15,136 nt of DNA from an uncultured Klebsiella sp. (GTDB lineage Bacteria; Pseudomonadota; Gammaproteobacteria; Enterobacterales; Enterobacteriaceae), in the NCBI GenBank assembly GCA_902490055.1, contig CABUCP010000021.1, forward strand, positions 1-15,136, given 5' to 3'. The notes below the pieces were generated by a model. That model saw nothing but the letters and a program-made list of their open reading frames with translations, had not been told where the DNA came from and did not search any database. Each line of letters starts with the position of its first letter. The first letter of the stretch is position 1. The translations under genes were made by a program, and so were the position numbers. Below, in pieces: positions 8,034 through 15,136 of the stretch.

Positions 8034-9228
8034 CAAATTCTTCTTTATCAAAGGCGGCGCAGAAACCGTTTATTTTCAGGAGCGCGATGCGATGCTGCAA
8101 GCTGGCTATCAGGTAGTCGACTTCAGCATGCGGCACGCGGAAAATAAACCGTCGCCGTGGGAGGAATTTTTCGTCCATAACGTCGATTACCACGACAGCC
8201 ACGGCCTGATGAGCAAAATCAAAGCCGGAGTGGACTTTATTTATAATGCCGAAGCCTGCGCGAAGCTCAACACGCTGCTGCTGCGCGAGCGGCCGGATAT
8301 CGTTCATTTTCATAATATCTATCATCAACTTACACCGGCCGTTATCGGCGTGGCGAAGCGCTTCGGTTGCAAAACGGTACTGACCGCCCACGATTACAAA
8401 ATCGTCTGCCCTTCTTACACCATGCTGCGTGATGGTCACGTCTGCGAAGAGTGCCTGACCGGGTCGGTGATTAACGCGTTTCGCCACCGCTGCCAGCAGG
8501 GCGACACCTTCAAAAGCCTGCTGCTCTCGCTGGAAGCCTACTGGCAGAAGTTCGCCAAAAATTACGCTATGCTCGATTGCATCATCGCGCCGAGCGAGTT
8601 CATGCGCCAAACGCTGCTCCGTAAGCTGCCCAACGCCCGTATCGAGACGATCGTCAACGGCATCGACGCCAGCGCCACCGTACCCGGTGAAACGGCGGGT
8701 GACTATTTTCTCTATATTGGCCGTCTGAGCCGGGAGAAAGGGGTCCCGACGCTGGCCCAGGCGCAGCAGAAAATGCACGAGCAGATGCCGCTCAAGATAG
8801 TTGGCGACGGCCCGCTGGGCAAAGACTTGCGCGCGCGTTTCAGCGGCCCGGAATTCCTCGGCTACATGAAACACGGCGAAGAGCTAAATAACCTGATTCG
8901 CGGCGCCCGCGCGGTGATCGTTCCCTCCGAATATTATGAAAACTGCTCGATGTCGGTGCTCGAAGCCATGGCTTTTGGCCGCCCGGTGATCGGCGGCAAT
9001 ATCGGCGGCATCCCGGAACAGATCCGCGACGGCATTGACGGCTATCTGGTGGAACCCGGTAATAGCGACGCGCTGGCGCAACTGATGGACAAACTGGCGG
9101 CGGACCCGCTGCTGGCTCGCAAGATGGGGATTAACGCCCGCCAGCGGCTGGAAGAAAAATACGATCTTGCCCGCCACATGCAGGTGCTGCAAGCGCTCTA
9201 TCAGCAATTAGTGGGGGAAACAAAATGA
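8014..9228 (+). CDS. Family 4 glycosyltransferase with a four-cysteine insertion
   Basis: This 404-residue protein is a GT-B fold retaining glycosyltransferase. The N-terminal domain starts KILFVNKFFFIKGGAET, with the usual glycine pair; PDIVHFHNIYH and VLTAHDYKIVCPSY follow. The C-terminal donor-binding domain shows YIGRLSREKG (R237, K242 contacting the donor phosphates) and the E-x7-E motif with E309 and E317 in YENCSMSVLEAMAFGRPVI. Four cysteines, C132, C144, C147 and C160 (spacing C-x11-C-x2-C-x12-C), lie in the N-domain and could form a structural metal site. It probably adds a sugar to the lipid-linked repeat. Its start lies 20 bases inside the previous gene with no clear ribosome binding site, so coupled translation is likely; its stop overlaps the next start as ATGA. 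Confidence 0.92.
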   Translation: MKILFVNKFFFIKGGAETVYFQERDAMLQAGYQVVDFSMRHAENKPSPWEEFFVHNVDYHDSHGLMSKIKAGVDFIYNAEACAKLNTLLLRERPDIVHFHNIYHQLTPAVIGVAKRFGCKTVLTAHDYKIVCPSYTMLRDGHVCEECLTGSVINAFRHRCQQGDTFKSLLLSLEAYWQKFAKNYAMLDCIIAPSEFMRQTLLRKLPNARIETIVNGIDASATVPGETAGDYFLYIGRLSREKGVPTLAQAQQKMHEQMPLKIVGDGPLGKDLRARFSGPEFLGYMKHGEELNNLIRGARAVIVPSEYYENCSMSVLEAMAFGRPVIGGNIGGIPEQIRDGIDGYLVEPGNSDALAQLMDKLAADPLLARKMGINARQRLEEKYDLARHMQVLQALYQQLVGETK

Positions 9229-10325
9229 CCATCAACGTCACGGTGTTAGGCACCCGCGGGATCCCCGATGTGCAGGGCGGCGTCGAAACTCACTGCCAAA
9301 ATTTATACCCGGAAATCTATCGCCAGGGCAGCGCGGAAGTGTGCGTGATAGCCCGCTCGCCGTATGTGAACTACCGCCATAGCGAATATAAAGGCGTCAA
9401 ACTTAAAAGCCTGTGGGCGCCGAAAAGCCGTAAGTTCGAGGCTATTATCCACTCAACGATTGCCGCCTTCAGCACCCTATTCGACGGTTCTAAGGTGGTT
9501 CACGTTCACGCCGTCGGCCCCGGGCTGGTGGTACCGCTGCTGCGTCTGTTGGGAAAACGCGTCGTCTTTACCCATCATGGCCCGGACTATGACCGGCAAA
9601 AATGGGGCAAGATGGCCAAAGAGATGCTGCGTCTTGGCGAAAAATGGGCGGTGAAATACGCCAATGAAGTGATCGTCATTTCCGAGGTCATCAACAACCT
9701 GATTAAAAGCAAACATGGTCGACAGAATGCGCACGTTATCTATAACGGCGTGCGCCAGGCCGAGCTGCCGCCCGCTGAACAGCAGGCGACAATACTCGAG
9801 CAGTACGCGCTGAAGCCAGGTCAATATATTGTCGCCGTGGCCCGCTTTGTCGAAGAGAAAGGGTTACACGATTTAGTTGCCGCCTATGCCGCCGCCGGTT
9901 GTTCCGCGCCGCTGGTGCTGATTGGCGATGCCGATCACGCCGATGAATACAGCGAACGTCTGAAGAAACAGGCCGCCGCAACGCCGAACGTCATCCTTAC
10001 CGGTTTTATCAGCGGCGCGCCGCTGCATACGCTGTTCTCACAGGCCGGGCTGTTCGTGCTGCCGTCATACCATGAAGGGCTGCCGATCGCCCTGCTGGAG
10101 GCCATGTCCTGGTCGCTGCCGGTGGTCGTCAGCGATATTCCCGCCAACCTGGAAATTGGCCTGCCGCCAGCGGACTATTTTCCCGTCGGCAACGTTCCGG
10201 CCCTGACGCAGAAGCTTCAGCAATGGGTTGGAGGAGAGAAAGCGGATTATAGCCAGTACATGCCAAAATACCGCTGGCCGGAAATTGCCGCCCAAACCGC
10301 GCAGGTGTATCAGCGCCTAACGTAA
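9225..10325 (+). CDS. Family 4 glycosyltransferase (GTRGIP-type N-terminus)
   Basis: This 366-residue protein is a second GT-B family 4 enzyme. The N-terminus, VLGTRGIPDVQGGVETHCQN, carries the GTRGIP...GG-ET signature of the subgroup often listed with a DUF1972 N-domain, which includes several rhamnosyl- and other deoxyhexose transferases. The C-domain has VARFVEEKGL (R207, K212) and the E-x7-E pair E284/E292 in YHEGLPIALLEAMSWSLPVV. It should extend the repeat unit in the cytoplasm. The ATG overlaps the previous stop (ATGA) and is preceded by GGGGGA at 9213-9218, six bases upstream, so the start is well supported. The donor sugar is unknown; a rhamnose-like donor would be only a guess from the N-terminal signature. 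Confidence 0.92.
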   Translation: MTINVTVLGTRGIPDVQGGVETHCQNLYPEIYRQGSAEVCVIARSPYVNYRHSEYKGVKLKSLWAPKSRKFEAIIHSTIAAFSTLFDGSKVVHVHAVGPGLVVPLLRLLGKRVVFTHHGPDYDRQKWGKMAKEMLRLGEKWAVKYANEVIVISEVINNLIKSKHGRQNAHVIYNGVRQAELPPAEQQATILEQYALKPGQYIVAVARFVEEKGLHDLVAAYAAAGCSAPLVLIGDADHADEYSERLKKQAAATPNVILTGFISGAPLHTLFSQAGLFVLPSYHEGLPIALLEAMSWSLPVVVSDIPANLEIGLPPADYFPVGNVPALTQKLQQWVGGEKADYSQYMPKYRWPEIAAQTAQVYQRLT

Positions 10326-10336
10326 ACAGGTAACTC

Positions 10337-10750
10337 GTGCCGAAATCTACAGCTGAACTGGTGGTCGAGCGCTTTTATGCCGCGCTTGACCAGGAAGTCG
10401 AAACCTCCCTTACCGCCGAACAGAAGCGCGGAATCGAGCAGGCGCTGGTGCGCGCCAACCTGGCGTCACGCCATAGGATCGATTTTCGCCACAGCTTCCC
10501 GTTCCTGCATCGCCGCTATTTTGTGGTGTTTCTTTTTGGTCGCGATCTGCGCAAAGTTTCGCGCGAAAGCACGCTGTTCGGACGCATCTTCACCACTCTG
10601 TTAATTACTGTCGCGGTGGTGTTCTGTGTACTGTCGATCCTGCTCGCGCTCTATATGCTGAAATCAGCATTAGGTATTGATGTATTTAAGAACTTCCACG
10701 TCGGTATCTGGACGTGGTTTGTGAATCTTCATGACCACATGACAAAGTGA
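10337..10750 (+). CDS. Unrecognised 137-residue single-span membrane protein of the EPS operon
   Basis: I do not recognise this protein. It starts with GTG at 10337, preceded by AGGT at 10327-10330 (AACAGGTAACTC). The N-terminal part (about residues 1-80) is charged and helical, with a strongly basic aromatic stretch at 45-73: RHRIDFRHSFPF then HRRYFVVFLFGRDLRK. One clear membrane helix lies at about 84-106 (TTLLITVAVVFCVLSILLAL), followed by an aromatic, amphipathic tail (GIWTWFVNLHDHMTK). With Arg/Lys-rich sequence before the span, the N-terminal part is probably cytoplasmic. It sits 11 bases after a glycosyltransferase and 7 bases before a secreted protein gene, so it belongs to the operon. 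Its length and position suggest an accessory or scaffolding role in polymer synthesis, but that is inference. Confidence 0.8.
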   Translation: MPKSTAELVVERFYAALDQEVETSLTAEQKRGIEQALVRANLASRHRIDFRHSFPFLHRRYFVVFLFGRDLRKVSRESTLFGRIFTTLLITVAVVFCVLSILLALYMLKSALGIDVFKNFHVGIWTWFVNLHDHMTK

Positions 10751-10757
10751 ATTGAGT

Positions 10758-12173
10758 ATGGCGATATCATCTCTGCGTAGAGCTCCTCTGTTTCGCGCCC
10801 TGCTGCTGGCCAGCACGCTGGCGTCAGCGTCCGTTGGCGCGCAAACCACGGTCATCACCCCGCCCCCATTCGACGGCCTGCTCACCAATCCGGGCATCGG
10901 CGTCGCCAGCTTTCATGATGGCTATGGTGAAAAACCGACCCGCGCCGAGTATCCCGATACTGGTTTTGAGTACGATCGCTTCTACTGGAGCGAGCTGGAA
11001 CCACAGGAAGGGGTCTACAATTTCGCCCCGATCGATAACGCCTTTAGCGTCGCCGCCAACCATCGGCCAGCCATGAACGTCGGCCTGAGGGTGATGGCGC
11101 TTGACGATCCGCAAACGGGATCGAAAATTCCCGACTGGCTGATCGCCAAAGAAATCAAAGGACAGTGGGTCGCCGACGGCAAAACCTTCGTCCCTGATCT
11201 CAGCGATCCGACCTTTATCGCCTACGCGCAGAAACTGCTAAACGCAATCGGTAAACGCTACGACGGCAACCCGGAACTGGCCTTCGTGGATATCGGCATG
11301 GTCGGATCCTGGGGTGAGTGGCATAACTCTAACTTCACCGATATCCCGCCGTTGATGGAAAAATACACTGCGGAACAACTTAACCGCTACGTCGACATGC
11401 ACTTCGATAGCTTCCCGAAAACGCCGAAAATCATGTTGATAAGCGGCGGCGATTCACTGGTATGGGCCAGCCGCCGCGGCGCGGGCTGGCGGGCGGACTG
11501 CTGGGGCGACTGGCATAACTTCTCCAGCGAGTGGAGCCATATGCGCGATGATTATCCGCAGCGCCTGGCCGCCGCCCAGGTTGCCTTACCGGGTTTTAAA
11601 GATAGCTGGAAACGAGCGCCGGTTAGCCTCGAGATTTGCGGCTATATGAGCGAATGGCAGAACGTACAGCACTACACCCGCGAAGAGGTGCAGGCCACCT
11701 TCGACTGGGCGCTGCAACAGCATGCCAGCACCCTGAATATCAAATCGCGACCGATTCCGGCGGAGTATCGCGATATCGTCGATAAGGCCTTGCTGCGGAT
11801 CGGCTATCGTTTCCGGGTAAATAAGCTGACCTTCGAAACGCCGGTGCAGGCGGGAAAACCGTTGATACTAAACGTAAGCTGGCGCAATGATGGCGTCGCT
11901 CCGGCCTACCTGCTCTATCCGGTGCAGTGGCGAGTCGTCAATACCGCGGGCGCAGTGATGCTCCAACAGAAAACCCAGGACGATGTCCGCCGCTGGCTGC
12001 CGGGCGATATTGCCAGCCGCGTCACGCTGGCGCTGCCTTCTTCTCTGCCCGCCGGCGAATATACGTTGCAAACCGCCATTACCGATGCCAAAGGCGCGCC
12101 GCGGCTGCTGCTGGCCAACGAAGGCAAAACCGCCGACGGCTGGTATCCGCTGGCCACGTTTTCAATTCAATAA
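10758..12173 (+). CDS. Secreted DUF4832 protein, glycoside hydrolase-like
   Basis: This 471-residue protein has a signal peptide: basic RR at 7-8, a leucine-rich core and a likely cut after A28 (VGA before QT). I chose ATG at 10758 over the in-frame TTG at 10752. The next ~320 residues look like a TIM-barrel glycosidase of the GH-A type: NPGIGVASFH, the RFYWSELEPQEGVYNF motif (about 74-89) typical of beta-galactosidase-like barrels, VDIGMVGSWGEWH with E187 as candidate acid/base, and LEICGYMSEWQ with E292 or E299 as candidate nucleophile. The last ~120 residues form a beta-sandwich (LILNVSWRNDGVAPAYL and PAGEYTLQTAI), the part that DUF4832 covers. Its place in an exopolysaccharide operon suggests trimming, editing or release of the polymer in the periplasm or outside the cell. 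Activity is not established for the family, so the enzymatic role is inferred. Confidence 0.87.
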   Translation: MAISSLRRAPLFRALLLASTLASASVGAQTTVITPPPFDGLLTNPGIGVASFHDGYGEKPTRAEYPDTGFEYDRFYWSELEPQEGVYNFAPIDNAFSVAANHRPAMNVGLRVMALDDPQTGSKIPDWLIAKEIKGQWVADGKTFVPDLSDPTFIAYAQKLLNAIGKRYDGNPELAFVDIGMVGSWGEWHNSNFTDIPPLMEKYTAEQLNRYVDMHFDSFPKTPKIMLISGGDSLVWASRRGAGWRADCWGDWHNFSSEWSHMRDDYPQRLAAAQVALPGFKDSWKRAPVSLEICGYMSEWQNVQHYTREEVQATFDWALQQHASTLNIKSRPIPAEYRDIVDKALLRIGYRFRVNKLTFETPVQAGKPLILNVSWRNDGVAPAYLLYPVQWRVVNTAGAVMLQQKTQDDVRRWLPGDIASRVTLALPSSLPAGEYTLQTAITDAKGAPRLLLANEGKTADGWYPLATFSIQ

Positions 12174-12178
12174 GCGTT

Positions 12179-12183
12179 AGGGA
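12179..12183 (+). promoter_or_regulatory. Ribosome binding site deciding the acetyltransferase start
   Basis: AGGGA lies six bases before ATG 12190 but only three before the in-frame GTG 12187. The spacing supports ATG 12190 as the start. Confidence 0.6.
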
Positions 12184-12189
12184 AAAGTG

Positions 12190-12696
12190 ATGCTTAATGC
12201 TATCAGACAGGTCCGCCGGGAGATAAAGCACACCGGCAGTATGAAGGCGAAAATAGCAATTTTGCTGTATCGGCTGGCAACGCTGTATCGCAGCCGCAAC
12301 CCGCTTTGCAAGCTGTGCGGCATTCCGTTTGTCATCCTCAACAAGACGATCAACGAGTGCCTGTTTTGCGTGGAACTGCCGTGGCAAACGCGGATCGGCT
12401 ACGGCCTGAAGCTATTCCACCCGCATTGCATCGTCCTCAACCGCGGCACCGTACTCGGCGAAAACTGTATCCTACGCCAGGGGGTGACCATCGGCAGCCT
12501 GACGGATAGCGAAGGCCGTGAAGGCCCAAGCCCGGTCATCGGCAATAATGTCGAATTCGGCGCGCACGTGGTGGTGATCGGCCCGGTGACGCTAGGCGAT
12601 AACGTTAAAATTGGCGCCGGTACCGTGGTGACCAAAGATTTGGCCGCAGGTCAGGTGGCGGTCGGCCAGCCGTTCCGGGTACTAAAATCGTCATAA
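12190..12696 (+). CDS. CysE/WcaB-type exopolysaccharide O-acetyltransferase
   Basis: This 168-residue protein is a left-handed beta-helix acetyltransferase of the serine acetyltransferase-like family. Hexapeptide repeats run from about residue 66 to 160: TRIGYGLKL, IVLNRGTVLGENCILRQGVTIG, VIGNNVEFGAHVVVIGPVTLGDNVKIGAGTVV. By alignment in my head with CysE, H77 (in KLFHPHCIV) matches the catalytic His158 and E62 (in CVELPW) sits where CysE has Asp143, as in the polysaccharide acetyltransferase branch. It is much shorter than CysE (about 273 residues) and lacks its N-terminal helical domain, so a role in cysteine synthesis is unlikely. I infer acetyl transfer from acetyl-CoA to a sugar of the repeat unit. 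It is the last gene of the operon, 16 bases after the DUF4832 gene and followed by a hairpin. Confidence 0.88.
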   Translation: MLNAIRQVRREIKHTGSMKAKIAILLYRLATLYRSRNPLCKLCGIPFVILNKTINECLFCVELPWQTRIGYGLKLFHPHCIVLNRGTVLGENCILRQGVTIGSLTDSEGREGPSPVIGNNVEFGAHVVVIGPVTLGDNVKIGAGTVVTKDLAAGQVAVGQPFRVLKSS

Positions 12697-12702
12697 CGAC
12701 CG

Positions 12703-12731
12703 CGGAGATAGCCGGACAGCGGCTATCTCCG
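12703..12731. terminator. Hairpin between convergent genes, possible bidirectional terminator
   Basis: CGGAGATAGCCG pairs perfectly with CGGCTATCTCCG (12 bp) around a GACAG loop. It lies 6 bases after the stop of the EPS operon and 7 bases after the stop of ydeP on the opposite strand. Neither side has a proper U tract (TTCCCCC follows on the + strand), so it would be a weak intrinsic terminator or an RNA 3'-end stabiliser. Confidence 0.6.
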
Positions 12732-12738
12732 TTCCCCC

Positions 12739-15006
12739 TCAGGCTTTCTGAATACGCACCGGCGCGCTTTTGTACGCCGGCGTCAGGCTCTCTTTGTCGA
12801 CCGCATCCAGCGACAGCAGAATATTGGCCTCCGGTAGATAGGCTGCAATGGAAGCCGTCGCCATCGGTACAATAAACACCGTCTGATTCAATAACACCTT
12901 CTCGTTATCCGCTTCGCCACGCTCGTCCAGCGCCATGATATTCACCACGTCTCCCTGCTGCAGGTGGCGCTTTTGCGCCTCTTCCTGACTCAGGAAAACC
13001 ACATCGCGGCGGCCAGTCACCCCGCGGTAGCGATCATCCATGCCGTACACGGTGGTATTGTACTGATCGTGGCTACGAATCGTGGTCAGCACCAGGCCGT
13101 CCGCGGGCAGCACGCTATCATCGACGGCGGGCACATCGCAGACGTGGAACGTCGCTTTACCCGACGCGGTACGGTATTCGCCGCGCGAGGCCGGGTTATC
13201 GAGGCGGAAGCCGCCCGGCGCTGCGATCCGCGCGTTGAACTGTTCAAACTCAGGGATCACCGCTTCAATCGCTTCGCGGATCAGACGGTAGTCGCCCACC
13301 AGCCGCTCCCAGGGTACCGGGCTTGCCGGCAGCGTCGCGCGGGCCAGGCCGGCGACAATCGCCGGTTCGGATAGCAGATGCGGCGAGGCCGGCTTCAGCG
13401 AACCGGTTGAAGCGTGCACCATACTCATTGAATCTTCGACGGTGACCGACTGCGCGCCGGCGCTTTGCAGGTCGCGTTCGCTGCGGCCAAGCGTCGGGAA
13501 CAGATAGGTATCTTTGCCCGCCAGCAGATGCGAGCGGTTCAGCTTGGTAGCAACGTGGACCTGCAGTTCCAGGCGGCGCATTGCCGGGAACGTGCGCAGC
13601 GGATCCGGCATCGCCACCGCCAGGTTGCCGCCCATACAGATCAGCCCGCGCGCGCGTTTCTCTTCAATCGCCTTAATACTCTCAATCGAGGAACGGCCAT
13701 GCTGGCGCGGAACCTTGATACCAAAGTAGCTCTCCAGCCGCTGATTGAATGCTTCGCTCGGCGCTTCGTTAATGCCGACGGTTCTGTCGCCCTGCACGTT
13801 GGAGTGACCGCGCAGCGGGCAGATCCCCGCGCCTTCACGCCCCATATTGCCGCGCATCAGCAGCAGATTGACTAACTGCTGCACGTTTTGCGTGCCGTTG
13901 CGATGTTGAGTGATCCCCAAACCATAGCTAATGATCACCCGCTGGTGCTGGCTGTAGATCTCGGCAAAATACTCAATCAGGCTGCGCGTAACCCCCGCTC
14001 CGCGTTCGATATCGTCCCACGCCAGCGCTTGCAGGTCGGCCAGCAGCGCCGGATAGCCCGAGGTGTGATCGGCAATAAACGCGTGGTCGATGACCGGGCG
14101 CTGGGCATCCATCGCCAGCAGCGCTTTCATCGCGCCGCGCAAGAACCAGGCATCGCCGCCAACGCGAATCTGAAAATAGTCGCTGGAGAGATCGGTATGC
14201 TTGCCCAATAGCATATCCGACGGCGACTGCGGGAAACTGAAGCGCTCCAGGCCGCGCTCGCGTAGCGGGTTAACCGAGATGATTTTACCGCCGCGTTGCG
14301 CCACTTCGCGCAGGGTGGAAAGCATGCGCGGGTGGTTGGTGCCGGGATTGTGACCCACGCAGATAACCAGATCCGCCGCCTCAAAATCGCTGAGTTCTAC
14401 GGTACCTTTACCGATACCAATCGACGAGCCCAGGCCGGTGCCGGTAGGGCTATGGCACATGTTCGAGCAATCCGGGAAATTGTTGCTGCCGTATTCCCGG
14501 GCATACAGCTGATAGAGGAACGCCGCCTCGTTAGAGGTGCGACCGGAGGTATAAAACTCCATTTCATCCGCCGTAAAGCCGCGCATGATCTCGCCGATTT
14601 CGGCAAACGCCTGCACCCAGGCGATCGGCTGATAGGTATCGCTGGTGATGTCGTACTTCATCGGATGAGTGAGCCGGCCGTAATTTTCCAACTCAAAATC
14701 GCTGCGCTGCCACAGCTCCGTAAGCGTATGGTGGGCAAAGAATTCAGGTGTCACCTTCTTCGCCGTGGTTTCCCAGGAGACGGCTTTAACGCCGTTCTCG
14801 CACAGCTCCATCGGCGAGCGGTGCTCCGGGTCCGGCCAGGCGCAGCCCGGGCAATCGAATCCCTTCACCTGGTTCATTTTAAATAGCGCGATCGTATCGC
14901 GCAGCGGCGTTTTTTGCCCCAATACGTGAGTGGTGCAGGCTTTAACCGCCCCCCATCCGCCGGCGGCGCCGGGATATTGTTTCAGGCCTCGGGTATTATC
15001 AGTCAT
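12739..15006 (-). CDS. ydeP: FdhF/YdeP-family molybdopterin oxidoreductase
   Basis: This 755-residue protein matches Escherichia coli YdeP (about 759 residues) along its length: an early GAAGGWGAVK (13-22), GFDCPGCAWPDP (49-60), EFYTSGRTSNEAAFLYQL (150-167), FPDCSNMCHSPTG, GTQNVQQLVNLLLMRGN, CPLRGHSNVQGDRTVGI and a late SHDQYNTTVYGMDDRYRG. It belongs to the formate dehydrogenase alpha-like group with a bis-MGD cofactor. C184 falls where FdhF has selenocysteine 140, so it is the likely molybdenum ligand. C52, C55 and C69 are the only cysteines near the usual iron-sulfur site, one fewer than the classic four. The substrate of YdeP is unknown; in E. coli it belongs to the EvgA acid-resistance regulon. 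There is no twin-arginine signal, so it is cytoplasmic. It is convergent with the EPS operon and probably unrelated to it. No strong ribosome binding site precedes the ATG at 15006. Confidence 0.95.
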   Translation of the reverse strand: MTDNTRGLKQYPGAAGGWGAVKACTTHVLGQKTPLRDTIALFKMNQVKGFDCPGCAWPDPEHRSPMELCENGVKAVSWETTAKKVTPEFFAHHTLTELWQRSDFELENYGRLTHPMKYDITSDTYQPIAWVQAFAEIGEIMRGFTADEMEFYTSGRTSNEAAFLYQLYAREYGSNNFPDCSNMCHSPTGTGLGSSIGIGKGTVELSDFEAADLVICVGHNPGTNHPRMLSTLREVAQRGGKIISVNPLRERGLERFSFPQSPSDMLLGKHTDLSSDYFQIRVGGDAWFLRGAMKALLAMDAQRPVIDHAFIADHTSGYPALLADLQALAWDDIERGAGVTRSLIEYFAEIYSQHQRVIISYGLGITQHRNGTQNVQQLVNLLLMRGNMGREGAGICPLRGHSNVQGDRTVGINEAPSEAFNQRLESYFGIKVPRQHGRSSIESIKAIEEKRARGLICMGGNLAVAMPDPLRTFPAMRRLELQVHVATKLNRSHLLAGKDTYLFPTLGRSERDLQSAGAQSVTVEDSMSMVHASTGSLKPASPHLLSEPAIVAGLARATLPASPVPWERLVGDYRLIREAIEAVIPEFEQFNARIAAPGGFRLDNPASRGEYRTASGKATFHVCDVPAVDDSVLPADGLVLTTIRSHDQYNTTVYGMDDRYRGVTGRRDVVFLSQEEAQKRHLQQGDVVNIMALDERGEADNEKVLLNQTVFIVPMATASIAAYLPEANILLSLDAVDKESLTPAYKSAPVRIQKA

Positions 15007-15136
15007 CAGAATGTATCAGCGTTATTTTCAATCGCTCTTTATTAACACAAGCATTCTTCTGCGCTGATTCCCACCATGGGGTAACGGCGGAGGGATAAAT
15101 AATAAAAAAGAAGTAGGATGGTTGATTTGAATATAA
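15007..15136 (-). promoter_or_regulatory. AT-rich upstream region of ydeP
   Basis: These 130 bases hold no gene. They are markedly richer in A+T than the rest of the window and lie just before the ydeP start, so the ydeP promoter is probably here. I see AT-rich candidates for a -10 (for example around TTAATA, read on the minus strand, near 15038-15043) but no -35 at the right spacing, so I name no exact promoter. A divergent gene may begin beyond the right edge. Confidence 0.4.

Noticed and set aside
7987..8874. A 295-codon open frame on the minus strand, opposite the family 4 glycosyltransferase
   Set aside because: The plus strand carries a full set of glycosyltransferase motifs; the minus frame shows no recognisable domain and is a typical GC-rich shadow.
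12190..12696. Reading the last operon gene as the cysteine-biosynthesis enzyme CysE
   Set aside because: It is only 168 residues, lacks the N-terminal helical domain, has Glu instead of the CysE Asp, and sits in an EPS operon.
14296..14886. A 196-codon open frame on the plus strand, opposite ydeP
   Set aside because: It lies wholly antisense to conserved YdeP sequence and has no family features.
15100..15125. A possible EvgA-type operator upstream of ydeP (TCCTAC on the minus strand)
   Set aside because: Only one half-site-like piece is visible and the matching inverted half is absent.

Overview
The window is GC-rich, tightly packed chromosomal DNA. The enterobacterial codon style and a YdeP orthologue point to Enterobacterales; a Klebsiella/Raoultella/Enterobacter-type host is plausible, but the sequence alone does not fix the genus.

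Positions 1-12696 (+ strand) are the end of a long exopolysaccharide operon of the Wzx/Wzy type; its beginning lies off the left edge. In order it encodes: the C-terminal part of a WcaJ-type sugar-phosphate transferase that starts the lipid-linked repeat unit; an EpsL/VpsM-like outer-membrane beta-barrel protein, broken by a frameshift; a short Wza-like (OPX) lipoprotein; a Wzc/VpsO-like chain-length protein; a Wzx flippase; a Wzy-like polymerase; a family 2 glycosyltransferase; two family 4 glycosyltransferases; an unrecognised 137-residue single-span membrane protein; a secreted DUF4832 protein resembling a glycoside hydrolase; and a CysE/WcaB-type acetyltransferase. Genes overlap or lie within 16 bases of each other, so one transcript with translational coupling is likely. 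The first four genes have the same order and types as vpsL-M-N-O of the Vibrio polysaccharide locus. This is not the colanic acid or group 1 capsule layout (wza-wzb-wzc), and no wzb phosphatase gene is present here.

The proposed pathway is: the transferase loads a hexose-1-phosphate (probably glucose) on undecaprenyl phosphate; the three glycosyltransferases extend it and the acetyltransferase decorates it; Wzx flips it and Wzy polymerises it under control of the chain-length protein; a short OPX protein plus a separate beta-barrel passes the polymer across the outer membrane. Two parts look altered. The beta-barrel gene has a frameshift near 1555-1577 that removes about its last 66 codons. 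The kinase-like domain of the chain-length protein lacks the Walker A lysine and a tyrosine tail.

A perfect 12-bp hairpin (12703-12731) lies between the operon and a convergent gene, ydeP (12739-15006, - strand), for a molybdopterin oxidoreductase of the FdhF/YdeP family. The last 130 bases are the AT-rich upstream region of ydeP. I saw no tRNA, rRNA, CRISPR array, insertion sequence or long repeat.
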